Below, piece after piece: positions 8,104 through 17,225 of a stretch of 64,000 nt of DNA. Under the pieces are notes generated by a model that ran no database searches, was not told the DNA's origin, and was given only the letters and a program-made list of their open reading frames with translations. How positions within the stretch are numbered: position 1 is the stretch's first letter; each line of letters opens with the position of its first letter. The stretch lies in NCBI GenBank assembly GCA_964465125.1, contig CAYXIO010000008.1:1-64000 (forward strand), in the 5' to 3' direction. The DNA is from CAYOHG01 sp964465125 (GTDB lineage Bacteria > Planctomycetota > Phycisphaerae > UBA1845 > Fen-1342). The position numbers were made by a program, and so were the translations under genes.

Positions 8104-9219
8104 TCAGGCGCGCTCGTCGCGCGGGCGCGGAATCGGCAGGATCACTTCGAAGCGCGCTCCCGCTCCGGGCACGTTGCTCGCCATGATCGTCCCGTGCAGC
8201 TCGCTGACCAGGCCATACGCCACGGCCAGTCCCATCCCGGCGCGGTGCTCGTAGCCCTGGCCAAGCTCGCCGCGCGTGGTGAAGAACGGCTCAAAAAGCC
8301 GCTCCATGTGCTCGGCGGGAATCCCGGCCCCGTAGTCGGTGATCGCGAGCACGACCGAGTCGGCATCGCGCTGGCGGAGCACCACGTGCACTCGCCCGCC
8401 GCGGCCGCCCGCCTCGACCGCGTTGATCACGAGATTCCGTACGACGACCATCATGTTCTCGCGCGGGACGGCGATGATCGGGATCGGCTGCCAGTCGAGC
8501 TCGAGCTTCGACTGGTGCTGCGTGAAAAGCGCTTCGTTCTGGTCGAAGAAATACAGCACGGTCTCGGTCAGATCGGCCAGGTCCTGGCTGCGGTAGTCGG
8601 CCTTCGCGAAGGCCAGGAGCTGCTGCGTCAGTTGGGTCGCGCGGCTGATCGCGTCCGCGGTGCGGCTCAGCGCCCGGCGCATCGCGGTCATGGTGTTCAT
8701 GTTGAGCGCGTATTCGAGCGACGTCGCGATTGAGCAGAGCATGTTGTTGTAATGGTGCGCGACCGACCCGGACATCAGCCCCAGCGCGTTCAGCCGCTCG
8801 GCCTTGCGCATCGACCGGCGAAGCTGAGCGCGCGCCGTGATGTCATGGAACCACACCGACAGATGCTGCACCTCGCCATTCGCTTCGCGAATCGGCGCCA
8901 GCCAGACCGCATACTCGACCGGCACGTCGCTCGGGCCGATGCGCGTGCGGAACTCGAGCGGCTCCAGCGTCCGCAGCAGCTCGCGCAGGCTTTCATCGAG
9001 CAGCGGCCGGTCCTGCGGCGACAGCACCTGCCGCAGCTCAGCGCTGGTGGCGCTCAGCCCGGCGCCGGCAAGCAGCCCGGCGGCAAGATCGTTCCCGCAG
9101 ACCACGCGCCCGCTGCGGTCGCAGACGAAGATGGCCAGCCGCGCGCCCGCGAAGAGCCGTCGCAGTTGCACCTCGTCCAGTTCGACGGGCGAGTTCGGGC
9201 TATTGGGCGTCGAGTCCAT
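8104..9219 (-). CDS. PAS-domain sensor histidine kinase
   Basis: The protein is 371 residues from the ATG at 9219, preferred because it overlaps the upstream lipoprotein stop by 20 nt. It has a PAS-like domain at ~20-130 and an H-box GSVAHHYNNML with His155 as likely phospho-acceptor. The N-box is NLVINAVEA, the G1 box ITDYGAGIP, the F-box FEPFFTT and the G2 box GMGLAVAYGL. No transmembrane helix is visible, so it is probably cytosolic. The residue after the phospho-acceptor is His156 where this subfamily usually has Asp or Glu, which could alter kinase/phosphatase balance. No response regulator is adjacent. The coupled lipoprotein gene suggests an envelope-linked signal (inference). Confidence 0.85.
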   Translation of the reverse strand: MDSTPNSPNSPVELDEVQLRRLFAGARLAIFVCDRSGRVVCGNDLAAGLLAGAGLSATSAELRQVLSPQDRPLLDESLRELLRTLEPLEFRTRIGPSDVPVEYAVWLAPIREANGEVQHLSVWFHDITARAQLRRSMRKAERLNALGLMSGSVAHHYNNMLCSIATSLEYALNMNTMTAMRRALSRTADAISRATQLTQQLLAFAKADYRSQDLADLTETVLYFFDQNEALFTQHQSKLELDWQPIPIIAVPRENMMVVVRNLVINAVEAGGRGGRVHVVLRQRDADSVVLAITDYGAGIPAEHMERLFEPFFTTRGELGQGYEHRAGMGLAVAYGLVSELHGTIMASNVPGAGARFEVILPIPRPRDERA

Positions 9220-10123
9220 CCGCATCGCTTTTCGTATGGGGGCCGCCAAGCGCCACCGCGTAGGGCTTGATGAAGACGTACGAGGCGTACGCACGCCCGT
9301 CGATCGCGCGCGTCAGGAACGCGCCGCCGATGACCCCCCCCTGCCGGCCGTCCTCCGCCGCGATCAGCACGTACTCGTCGGCCGCCAGATCGAGCGCGAA
9401 CGCGGCGCTGTCGAACGACACGCGGTTCTGCCGCGGGACCTCGTACAGTCCGGACTCGGAGCGCACCGTCTCCCAGCCCTCCAGCCGCTGGTGCAGCTCG
9501 GGCGTCACGTCGATCCGCAGGCTTCCGTCGCTGCGCGGCGGACTGGCCACGACGCGCAGGATGTTGCGGCTCTCCGGCCAGGTGCCTCCGCTCAGCACGC
9601 CGTCGCGCCCGACCACGAACAGCGTCTGCTCGCGCGGCTCGGAGTCGAGCTCGAGGCTGAGTTGAAAGTCCACCGGCACGCGAATCGGCTCGCTGCGGCT
9701 GACGCGGCAGCCCTCGATCTGCTCGAGGGCCTGCTTGACCGCCGGCCACCAGCCGGCGTTCCCGACGCCGACGCGAAGGCCGTTTTCGTGAAGCCGGACC
9801 GCAGTCGCGCGGTCGAAAAGCGTCTCGCGCATGTGCGTCCAGGCGGCCTTCATCGCGGCGTTGCCCTCGACCGGCACTTGCGCCTGGAACACCGCGAAAT
9901 CGATCACGCGCGGGTTGCTCGGCCGCGCTTCGCCCGGCGCAGGCAGCAACGACGATTCCGCGCCGAAGTCCTCGGCGCCGGACGCGCGCTCCCCCGACGC
10001 ATCGCCGCCCGATCGGCCGCTTGCGCCCGTCAGGCAGCCGCTCACAGCCGCGAGCAGTGCGGCCAGCAGCAGCCGCACGCGCGCAGCGCGCGGGAACCAG
10101 CTTCGCAGACCGGCGGGCCTCAT
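9200..10123 (-). CDS. Lipoprotein of unknown function coupled to a histidine kinase
   Basis: The 307-residue product starts at ATG 10123, giving a signal peptide with core RLLLAALLAAVSGC, i.e. a lipobox ending in AVSGC. After a Gly/Ser/Glu-rich linker the globular part has no family I recognise. It begins with a VIDFAVFQAQVPVEG segment and has mixed alpha/beta character. The gene overlaps the histidine-kinase start by 20 nt, so the two are co-expressed. A sensory or stress-reporting role for the pair is a guess from context. Confidence 0.7.
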   Translation of the reverse strand: MRPAGLRSWFPRAARVRLLLAALLAAVSGCLTGASGRSGGDASGERASGAEDFGAESSLLPAPGEARPSNPRVIDFAVFQAQVPVEGNAAMKAAWTHMRETLFDRATAVRLHENGLRVGVGNAGWWPAVKQALEQIEGCRVSRSEPIRVPVDFQLSLELDSEPREQTLFVVGRDGVLSGGTWPESRNILRVVASPPRSDGSLRIDVTPELHQRLEGWETVRSESGLYEVPRQNRVSFDSAAFALDLAADEYVLIAAEDGRQGGVIGGAFLTRAIDGRAYASYVFIKPYAVALGGPHTKSDADGLDAQ

Positions 10124-10223
10124 GAAGTCGTGACCCCGCGGCGCGGATGATGCGCGCGAGCCCGCGCCGGCCAGCGCGCTGGTCCAAGCCCGCGCGCGAT
10201 CAGGATTCGCGTGCCGTCGCACC

Positions 10224-10961
10224 CTACCACTGGGCTTCCTCGAACGGGCCGCGCGGTCCGCCGCTGGGACGCCGGGCCGAGGCGAAGTCCTTCAGGACGG
10301 CTTGCGCCAGCGTCAGGTCGCTGCCGTGCGTCAGCTTCAGGTTGCGGTGATCCGACTCGACGACGGCGACCGGGTGCCCGGCCCATTCGACCACCTGCGC
10401 ATCGTCGGTCGGGTGCCGATCGGCACTCAAGGCCGCGTAGGCGTCGATCAGGAGTTGCCGGCGGAAAACCTGCGGCGTTTGGGCCTCGAAAAGACCGGCC
10501 CGCGAGACCGTCTCTCGGATTGAACCCTCGCCGACCCGCTTGAGCGTTCCGTTCACTGGCGCCGCGAGGATCGCCGCACCCGTCCTGGACGCCTTTTCGA
10601 AGACCTGGTCGATCCACGACCCCAGCACGCACGGACGAACGGCGTCGTGCACGCAGACCAGGTCGCATTCCGCATCCACCGCGTCCAGGGCGCGGCGCAC
10701 GGAGTCAAACCGCTCCTGGCCCCCCTGCACGAGCTTGATGTTCATGAACATGAGATTCGCCGCGTATTTCTCGCGAACGACGTCGTAGTCTTCCGGTGCG
10801 ACCGTGAGCAGGATCTGCTTCACGTCCTGGCGGTTGATGAACAACTCGATCGAGCGGATGAACACGGGGCGTCCGTCGAGCTGAACGAACGGCTTGCGGA
10901 CGCTGCCGCCGAAGCGCTTGCCCGCTCCCGCCGCCGGGATGATGACTGCCGCCGTCGACAT
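10224..10961 (-). CDS. ispD: 2-C-methyl-D-erythritol 4-phosphate cytidylyltransferase (IspD)
   Basis: The 245-residue protein joins MEP and CTP in the non-mevalonate isoprenoid pathway. The nucleotide-binding N-terminus AAVIIPAAGAGKRFGG (residues 4-19), the HDAVRPCV motif (~110) and the TDDAQVVEW segment near the C-terminus are family hallmarks, and the length is typical. The start at 10961 gives this N-terminus exactly; the reading frame stays open upstream but without homology. It is transcribed away from the divergent FlgI-like lipoprotein gene. IspF is not in the window. Confidence 0.95.
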   Translation of the reverse strand: MSTAAVIIPAAGAGKRFGGSVRKPFVQLDGRPVFIRSIELFINRQDVKQILLTVAPEDYDVVREKYAANLMFMNIKLVQGGQERFDSVRRALDAVDAECDLVCVHDAVRPCVLGSWIDQVFEKASRTGAAILAAPVNGTLKRVGEGSIRETVSRAGLFEAQTPQVFRRQLLIDAYAALSADRHPTDDAQVVEWAGHPVAVVESDHRNLKLTHGSDLTLAQAVLKDFASARRPSGGPRGPFEEAQW

Positions 10962-11133
10962 GGGGAGGACTCCGGTATCCTGGACGCTCCGGGCGCCGCG
11001 TCGCCCGCGCGGCCCCGGCGCGGCTCTGTCGCCCGCTGGCGCGACATGGTATCTTACGCGCCATCCGCCGGACAGTCCCCGCCCACCCTGTGGCCGCTGG
11101 GCAGCGAGCGCGAGGCCACGCGAGGGAACCAGC

Positions 11134-12969
11134 ATGTTGCGGAGAATCGCCGGGTTGCTTGCGGGCGCCATTCTGGCAAGTGCACTGCTCGCCGGCTGCG
11201 GCGACATGAACCTGGAGAATCCGTTCAGGAAGCGCGAGACGCCGCCGGAGCCGCAGCCCGAAACCACGCAGCGCGGCGACAGCGTCACGCGCGGGATCGT
11301 CGCGGAGAAGATCTACCTCGGCGACGCGGGACCGATGCGGCTGCGCGGCTTCGGCGTGGTGATCGGCCTAGGTGAAAACGGCAGCAATGACGCGCCGGCG
11401 GCCGTGCGGGACTACCTGATCGAGTACCTGAACCGCGAGATGGCGGCGGAGCAATCCAGCGCCCGCGGCCCGCGCCCGCCCAACCCCGAGCAACTGCTCG
11501 ACCAGCCCGACTCCGCCATTGTCCTGGTGGACGCGCAGGTGCCGGCGGGCGTGCGGCGCGGCGATCGCTTCGACGTGCACGTCGAGGCGCTCGGCCCGGG
11601 CACCCGCTCGCTGCAAGGCGGGGTGCTGCTTCCCGCCGAGCTGAAGGTCTTCAGCACGTCCAGCACGGCCCAGGGCATCATCTCCAGCCGCACGCTGGCC
11701 CGCGCCTCGGGCCCGGTCTTCGTGAATCCGTTCTCGGAAAGCGGCAGCGCGGACCGCCGCCGCGGCCTCGTGCTGAGCGGTGGGCGCTCGCTGGGCGATC
11801 GTCCGCTCAGGCTGCTGTTGACCCAGCCGTCCAGCTCGATGGCGCGGCAGATCGAGCGTCGCATCAACGAACGTTTCGGGCACACGCCCCCGGTCGCGGA
11901 AGCGATCAGCCAGGGGCTGGTGCTGGTGAAGACCCCGCCGGCGTACGCCGACGAGCCGGCGCACTTCATCGAGCTGGTGACCCACGTCTATCTCGAGAAC
12001 GCCGCCGCCGCCATCGAGCGCAAGCTGCGCGCGTTGAACGAGTCGCTTGGCGGCGACACGGCGCGCCTGGCGCGTATCTCGCTGATCTGGGAGGCGATCG
12101 GCAAGCCCGCCATTCCAGCCCTTCAGGCGCTCTATTCGCACGAGCGTGCCGCGGTGCGGTTCTACGCCGCGCGGGCCGGGCTGGCGCTCAAGGACTCGTC
12201 GGCCATCCCGATCCTGGCGAAGATCGCCGGCGATGCTTCCGACCCCCAGCAGTTGCAGGCCGTCCGGGCGCTGGGCGACGCGCCGCTCGGAGGCGTTGCG
12301 GAGAATCTCGCCCCCCTGCTCGACTCGACGGATCAGCAGGTCTGCGTCGCGGCCTACGAGGCGCTCCGCAAGCATCAGTCCTCCGCCATCCGCACCCTGG
12401 AGTTTCCCGACCCGCTCGACCCGAAGCTGCCCAGCCTCACGCTCGACCTGGTCACCCGCAACCACCACCCGCTGATCTACGTCCGCCGAACGCACGCGCC
12501 GCGCGTCGCCGTCTTCGGTAAGAACGTCGGCATCATCCCGCCGGTCTTCTATTCCCACCCGGATGGCGCCGTCACCGTCAACGCCGAGGAGAATGCGAAA
12601 GAGGTCACGCTTTGGCGACGGACGCCAAGCGGCAAGACCTCGGACAAGCTGCGCGTGCCGCCGGTTGCCGCCGCGTTGATCGCGGCCCTGGCCGACCTGC
12701 CGCTTTCCGAGCGCGGCCGCGGGTACCGCGGACTGGGCATGCATTACAGCTACGTCGTCCAGGTGCTCGACGCGCTCTGTCGTGACGGGTCGGTTCCGGC
12801 TCGGCTGGTGCTCGAGCAAACGCCGGTGGAAGAGCTGCTCGGCCCGCCGACCGAGCGGCCCGAGTCGGAGGAGGCGCCCGAGGCGACCTCCGAGCCGGCG
12901 ACAAGCGACGACGAACGCGCTGGGGACCTCCAGCCGAGCGCGCCCGCCGGGGAGATTAACGAAGCATGA
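11134..12969 (+). CDS. Lipoprotein with FlgI (flagellar P-ring)-like domain and HEAT repeats
   Basis: The 611-residue protein starts at ATG 11134, with GAGGGAA just upstream, and has a lipobox ASALLAGC within the first 25 residues. Residues ~50-300 resemble flagellar P-ring protein FlgI: a GFGVVIGLGENGSND segment, a DSAIVLVDAQVPAGVRRGDR strand pair and a SLQGGVLLPAEL segment. HEAT-type repeats follow at about 300-430, then a ~130-residue domain and an acidic disordered tail. True FlgI is about 370 residues and has none of the extra parts. No other flagellar gene is nearby, so this may be a FlgI-derived envelope ring protein rather than a flagellar part (inference). Its stop overlaps the pseudouridine-synthase gene by ATGA. 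Confidence 0.75.
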   Translation: MLRRIAGLLAGAILASALLAGCGDMNLENPFRKRETPPEPQPETTQRGDSVTRGIVAEKIYLGDAGPMRLRGFGVVIGLGENGSNDAPAAVRDYLIEYLNREMAAEQSSARGPRPPNPEQLLDQPDSAIVLVDAQVPAGVRRGDRFDVHVEALGPGTRSLQGGVLLPAELKVFSTSSTAQGIISSRTLARASGPVFVNPFSESGSADRRRGLVLSGGRSLGDRPLRLLLTQPSSSMARQIERRINERFGHTPPVAEAISQGLVLVKTPPAYADEPAHFIELVTHVYLENAAAAIERKLRALNESLGGDTARLARISLIWEAIGKPAIPALQALYSHERAAVRFYAARAGLALKDSSAIPILAKIAGDASDPQQLQAVRALGDAPLGGVAENLAPLLDSTDQQVCVAAYEALRKHQSSAIRTLEFPDPLDPKLPSLTLDLVTRNHHPLIYVRRTHAPRVAVFGKNVGIIPPVFYSHPDGAVTVNAEENAKEVTLWRRTPSGKTSDKLRVPPVAAALIAALADLPLSERGRGYRGLGMHYSYVVQVLDALCRDGSVPARLVLEQTPVEELLGPPTERPESEEAPEATSEPATSDDERAGDLQPSAPAGEINEA

Positions 12970-13940
12970 GCCGCCGCAACGCCAGTCGCAGGGAATCGCA
13001 CTCCGAGCTGGAAGCGCCGCCGCCGGCCGGCCGGATGCGACTTCAGAAGCTGCTCTCGGATTGCGGCGTTGCCTCGCGGCGACGCTGCGAAGAGCTGATC
13101 AGCGCGGGGTTCGTGCTGGTGAACGGAGAAGTTGTGACGCGTCTGCCGGTCTTTGTCGACCCACGGCAGGATCGCATCGAAGTTCAGGGCAACCTGATTC
13201 GCGCGCGAGCGCCCGAGTACTTCATGGTGCACAAGCCCAAGGGGGTGGTCTGCACCAATCGCGATCCCGCCGGTCGGCCGCGCGCCAATGACCTGCTCCC
13301 GCCCAACCGCGAGCACCTGTTCCCGGTCGGCCGTCTCGATGCCGACAGCAGCGGCATGCTCCTGATGACCAACGATGGTGAGCTGGCTCAGCAGATCATG
13401 CACCCCAGCTTCGGCGTGACCAAGGTCTATCGGGTCGAAGTCCTTGGAAACGTCACCGCGGAGCTTCCCCGCCTTCTGCGCCGCGGAGTGCATCTCTCGG
13501 AGGGGTTTGCGTCTGCGGCCGACGTCGAGCTGGTGCATCGAGCCCGCGATCGCAGCGTGCTGCGCATCACGCTGCGGGAAGGCCGCAACCGGCAGGTTCG
13601 GCGCATGCTCGCGCGGCTGGGCTACAAGGTGCGCGAGCTGAAGCGCGTCCAGATCGGCCCGCTCGACCTGCGCGGGCTTCCGATCGGCGCCTGCCGGCCC
13701 CTGCGGCGCGATGAGCTGCGTACGCTGCGCGCGGCGGTCGCGGAAGCCGCGGCTCGCGCCGGCCGCGTTCGAGCCGCGGGCAAGAGCGGTCGCCCGCGTC
13801 GCGCGCCGTCGCAGCAGGCAAGCGCGGCCCAGGACGCCGCTGCGGCGCGAACGGATGTCATCGATCGACCGCGCCAGCCGCGACGCGTCTCCACCGACAA
13901 GCCGGCCGAGCACAAGCCACGCCGCCGCCTGATCACATAG
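12966..13940 (+). CDS. 23S/16S rRNA pseudouridine synthase of the RsuA/RluB family
   Basis: The 324-residue enzyme has an S4 RNA-binding domain at ~24-70 (MRLQKLLSDCGVASRRRCEE). The RsuA/RluB catalytic domain has the GRLDADSSGMLLMTNDGE motif with catalytic Asp125. A basic Arg/Ala/Lys-rich tail follows residue ~265, common in GC-rich relatives and probably RNA-binding. It isomerises uridine in ribosomal RNA. RluB (23S) and RsuA (16S) types cannot be separated by eye; length and tail favour RluB. The gene overlaps the FlgI-like lipoprotein by ATGA. Confidence 0.9.
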   Translation: MSRRNASRRESHSELEAPPPAGRMRLQKLLSDCGVASRRRCEELISAGFVLVNGEVVTRLPVFVDPRQDRIEVQGNLIRARAPEYFMVHKPKGVVCTNRDPAGRPRANDLLPPNREHLFPVGRLDADSSGMLLMTNDGELAQQIMHPSFGVTKVYRVEVLGNVTAELPRLLRRGVHLSEGFASAADVELVHRARDRSVLRITLREGRNRQVRRMLARLGYKVRELKRVQIGPLDLRGLPIGACRPLRRDELRTLRAAVAEAAARAGRVRAAGKSGRPRRAPSQQASAAQDAAAARTDVIDRPRQPRRVSTDKPAEHKPRRRLIT

Positions 13941-14163
13941 CCGCATTCGGTCTGGCCCCCGACACGACCGCGCGGACCAATCCGATCGCCGCTCGCACAC
14001 GCGCGCAACCCGCCGCTTGACAGTATCGATCCGCCGCCGGAACCTACAATCCTTCGCACCGGCCGCGACGGTCTCGTAGCCGGAAGAGGGGCTGTGCCGG
14101 TCGCCGGTCACCGAGGACCTGCGAGCGTCGGCCGGCCATTCCACCAGGAAGGAGCGACCCTCA

Positions 14164-15183
14164 ATGGCGGTCCGGGTTGCGATCAATGGTTTCGGGCGAA
14201 TCGGGCGACTGGTTTGCCGCGCGGCGAGCAGCGATCCCCAGATTCACTTCGTGGCGGTGAATGATCTGGTTCCGGCGGACGCGCTGGCGTACCTGATCAA
14301 GTACGACTCGACGCACGGCCGATTCAAGGGCGAGGTGTCGCACCGCGAAGGCGCGCTCGTGATCAACGGGCGCGAGCTGCGCTGCTTCAGCGAGAAGGAC
14401 CCGGCCAGTCTGCCGTGGAAAGACCTGAAGGTCGACTACGTCATCGAATCGACCGGCCTTTTCACCGCGAAGGCGGACGCGGGCAAGCACCTCGCCGCCG
14501 GCGCGAAGCGCGTGATCATCTCAGCCCCGGCGAAGGACAAAGACGTCCCCACCTTCTGCATGGGCGTAAACGAGGAGAAATTCAACAAAGCCAGCGACAC
14601 CGTCGTCTCGAACGCGAGCTGCACGACCAACTGCCTCGCGCCGCTCGCCAAGGTCGTCAACGACGCCTTCGGCATCGAGGAGGGACTGATGACGACCGTG
14701 CACGCCGTCACCGCCACCCAGCCGACCGTCGACGGTCCGTCGCGGAAGGACTTCCGCGGCGGCCGCGGCGCCGGCCAGAACATCATTCCCGCCAGCACCG
14801 GCGCGGCCAAGGCCGTGGCGCTCTGCATCCCCGAGCTGAAGGGCAAGCTCACCGGCATGGCCTTCCGCGTGCCGACCCCCGACGTGTCGGCGGTTGACCT
14901 GACCGTGCGGACGTCGAAGGAAACGACGCTCGAAGCGATCCACTCCGCCGTCAAGCAGGCCTCCGAGGGCCGCATGAAAGGCATCCTCGGGTTCACCGAC
15001 GAGCCGGTCGTCAGCAGCGACTTCATCGGCTCGACCTACTCGTCGATCTACGACTCGACGGCCTGCATCGGGCTCAGCGCGCGCTTCTTCAAGCTGGTGT
15101 CGTGGTATGACAACGAGTGGGGCTACTCCACGCGCGTGGCCGACCTGGCCAAGTACATGGCCAGGCTCGACGGTTTGATTTAG
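14164..15183 (+). CDS. gapA: Glyceraldehyde-3-phosphate dehydrogenase
   Basis: The 339-residue enzyme oxidises glyceraldehyde-3-phosphate to 1,3-bisphosphoglycerate. The Rossmann start AVRVAINGFGRIGRLV, the AVND segment (Asp34, pointing to NAD preference) and the catalytic SNASCTTNCLAP with Cys153 are intact, as is the C-terminal SWYDNEWGYSTRV block. AAGGAG lies 9 nt before the ATG. A -10-like TACAAT at 14045-14050 lies in the 223-bp upstream gap, but the TTGACA at 14017 is 22 nt away, too far for a standard pair. It leads the run gapA, pgk, rpe. Confidence 0.97.
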   Translation: MAVRVAINGFGRIGRLVCRAASSDPQIHFVAVNDLVPADALAYLIKYDSTHGRFKGEVSHREGALVINGRELRCFSEKDPASLPWKDLKVDYVIESTGLFTAKADAGKHLAAGAKRVIISAPAKDKDVPTFCMGVNEEKFNKASDTVVSNASCTTNCLAPLAKVVNDAFGIEEGLMTTVHAVTATQPTVDGPSRKDFRGGRGAGQNIIPASTGAAKAVALCIPELKGKLTGMAFRVPTPDVSAVDLTVRTSKETTLEAIHSAVKQASEGRMKGILGFTDEPVVSSDFIGSTYSSIYDSTACIGLSARFFKLVSWYDNEWGYSTRVADLAKYMARLDGLI

Positions 15184-15271
15184 CCCAGGGCGGGCGTACG
15201 ATACGCCTCCGGCGGGTGTTTCGCGGTCCAACCCGCGGCCCCGCCGGAGTTGTTTCCGGAATCTGGGAGCC

Positions 15272-16522
15272 ATGGCCAAGAAATCCGTCCGAGATCTGTC
15301 CATCCAGGGACGCCGCGTGCTGATCCGCGCCGACCTCAATGTTCCACTCGACTCCGCGTTGAAGATCACCGACGATCGACGTATCTGCCAATTCCTTCCC
15401 ACGCTGCGCCATGTGCTGGAGCGCGGCGGCCGGGCGATCGTGATGAGTCACCTGGGCCGTCCGGTGGGAGACCCCGCCGAGGATGGGCGCTTCTCGCTCG
15501 CTCCGGTCGCGGCTCACCTGTCCAAACTCGTGGCACGCCCCTGTGCTCTGGTGCCGACCAGCACCGGACCGGCGGCGAAGGACGCCGCCCTCGGCCTGCG
15601 CGACGGCGAAATGCTGCTGCTGGAAAACGTCCGTTTCCAGAAGGCCGAAACCATCATCGACAAGGCCAAGAAGAACCCGGATGGGAAGCTCGCGCCCGAG
15701 CAGCAGGCCAAACGCGAGCAGTTCGCCCGTGGCCTGGCCGAGCTCGGCGACTGTTACGTAAACGACGCCTTCGGAACCTGCCACCGCAAGCACGTCAGCA
15801 TGTACGACGTGCCCAAGCTGCTGCCGGCCGGGCAACGTGTGCTTGGTTTCCTGGTCGAAAAGGAGCTGCAATACCTCGACCAGGCCGTGCGTTCGCCCAA
15901 GCGGCCGTTCGTGGCCCTGCTCGGCGGCGCCAAGGTCAGCGACAAGATCGAACTCATCCGCAATCTGCTCGCCAAGGTCGACGCGATCCTGATCGGCGGG
16001 GCGATGGCGTATACCTTCCACGCCGCCCAGGGCCACACGGTCGGCAAGAGCCTCTGCGAGCAGGACAAGCTCGACCTGGCTCGCAGCCTGATCCAGCAGG
16101 CCGGCGACAAGCTGCACCTGCCCATCGATTCGATCGCCGCGGCGGAGTTGAAGGCCGGCGCCGCGACGCAGGTGGTCGGGACCGACGTGCCCGCCGATCG
16201 AATGGCCCTGGACATCGGACCGAAGACCATCGAGCGCTACCGCCGCGTGGTGGCCGGCGCCGGCACAATCGTCTGGAACGGGCCGATGGGCGCATTCGAG
16301 ACCGCGCCGTTTGACCAGGGCACACTTGCGATCGCGGCCGCTCTGGCCGACGCCACCCGGCGTGGCGCGATCACGATCGTGGGTGGAGGCGACAGCGCCG
16401 CGGCGGTCGAGCAGGCCGGCCTCGCGGAGCGAATGTCGCACATCAGCACCGGCGGAGGTGCGTCGCTCGAGTTCCTCGAGGGCAAACGCTTCGAAACCCT
16501 CGACGTCATCGACGACCAGTAG
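15272..16522 (+). CDS. pgk: Phosphoglycerate kinase
   Basis: The 416-residue enzyme makes ATP from 1,3-bisphosphoglycerate. Substrate-binding RADLNVPLD, SHLGRPVG and the nucleotide-binding LLGGAKVSDKIE, VWNGPMGAFE and VGGGDSAAAVE segments are all present. After ENVRF there is an inserted charged helical stretch (residues ~128-150, rich in Lys/Glu/Gln), which makes it slightly longer than E. coli PGK. GGGAG precedes the ATG. It follows gapA by 88 bp and precedes rpe by 10 bp, forming a carbon-metabolism run. Confidence 0.97.
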   Translation: MAKKSVRDLSIQGRRVLIRADLNVPLDSALKITDDRRICQFLPTLRHVLERGGRAIVMSHLGRPVGDPAEDGRFSLAPVAAHLSKLVARPCALVPTSTGPAAKDAALGLRDGEMLLLENVRFQKAETIIDKAKKNPDGKLAPEQQAKREQFARGLAELGDCYVNDAFGTCHRKHVSMYDVPKLLPAGQRVLGFLVEKELQYLDQAVRSPKRPFVALLGGAKVSDKIELIRNLLAKVDAILIGGAMAYTFHAAQGHTVGKSLCEQDKLDLARSLIQQAGDKLHLPIDSIAAAELKAGAATQVVGTDVPADRMALDIGPKTIERYRRVVAGAGTIVWNGPMGAFETAPFDQGTLAIAAALADATRRGAITIVGGGDSAAAVEQAGLAERMSHISTGGGASLEFLEGKRFETLDVIDDQ

Positions 16523-16532
16523 CGGGAGCCGC

Positions 16533-17225
16533 ATGAGCCAGGCGCCTACGATCCGAATCGCTCCGTCCCTGCTCGGCGCCGACTTCACGCGCCTCGCCGA
16601 GCAGGTCGCGCTGGTCGAAAACGGCGGCGCCGACCTCCTCCATCTCGACATCATGGACGGGCATTTCGTTCCGAACCTCTCGTTCGGCGTGCCGGTGGTG
16701 GAGTCGGTGTCGCGTTGCACCAGGCTGTTTCTCGATACGCACCTGATGCTCAGCGACCCGCTGAAATACGCCCAGGCGTTCGCCGAGGCCGGCTCGAAGA
16801 GCATCACGTTCCACATCGAGACCGTGGAGCACCCCACGGAGGCCGTCAGCCGGATCCGCGCACTGGGCGTCAAGATCGGAGTCGCGCTCAACCCTGGCAC
16901 GCCGGCCGAGGCCATCTTCGAGATCATCGAGCAGGTCGACATTGTGCTGGTGATGACCGTCTGGCCGGGTTTTGGCGGACAGAAGTTCATGCGCGAGTGC
17001 CTGCCGAAGATCGAGACCATCGCCGATCATCTCAGCGACGAGCAGTGGCTGGAGGTGGATGGAGGAATCAACCTGGAGACGAGTCCGCTGGTTGCCGCCG
17101 CGGGCGCTGACACGCTTGTGGCCGGCAACGCCGTGTTTCGCGCAGCGGACCCGGTGCAGATGATGGCTGCGATTCGCGCGGCTGCCCGGCGGGCTGCCGG
17201 CGAATCCACCGGATCGTCTCCATGA
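16533..17225 (+). CDS. rpe: Ribulose-phosphate 3-epimerase
   Basis: The 230-residue TIM-barrel enzyme interconverts ribulose-5-P and xylulose-5-P. Diagnostic segments are IAPSLLGADF, LHLDIMDGHFVPN (metal His and Asp), MTVWPGFGGQKF and EVDGGIN (catalytic Asp); family members more often read VNPGFGGQ, so the V-W pair here is a small variation. The ATG at 16533 has GGGAG upstream. Its stop overlaps the next gene by ATGA. Confidence 0.95.
   Translation: MSQAPTIRIAPSLLGADFTRLAEQVALVENGGADLLHLDIMDGHFVPNLSFGVPVVESVSRCTRLFLDTHLMLSDPLKYAQAFAEAGSKSITFHIETVEHPTEAVSRIRALGVKIGVALNPGTPAEAIFEIIEQVDIVLVMTVWPGFGGQKFMRECLPKIETIADHLSDEQWLEVDGGINLETSPLVAAAGADTLVAGNAVFRAADPVQMMAAIRAAARRAAGESTGSSP

Noticed and set aside
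14017..14050. TTGACA...TACAAT as gapA promoter
   Set aside because: The spacing is 22 nt, outside the usual 16-18; only the -10-like box is mentioned with the gene.
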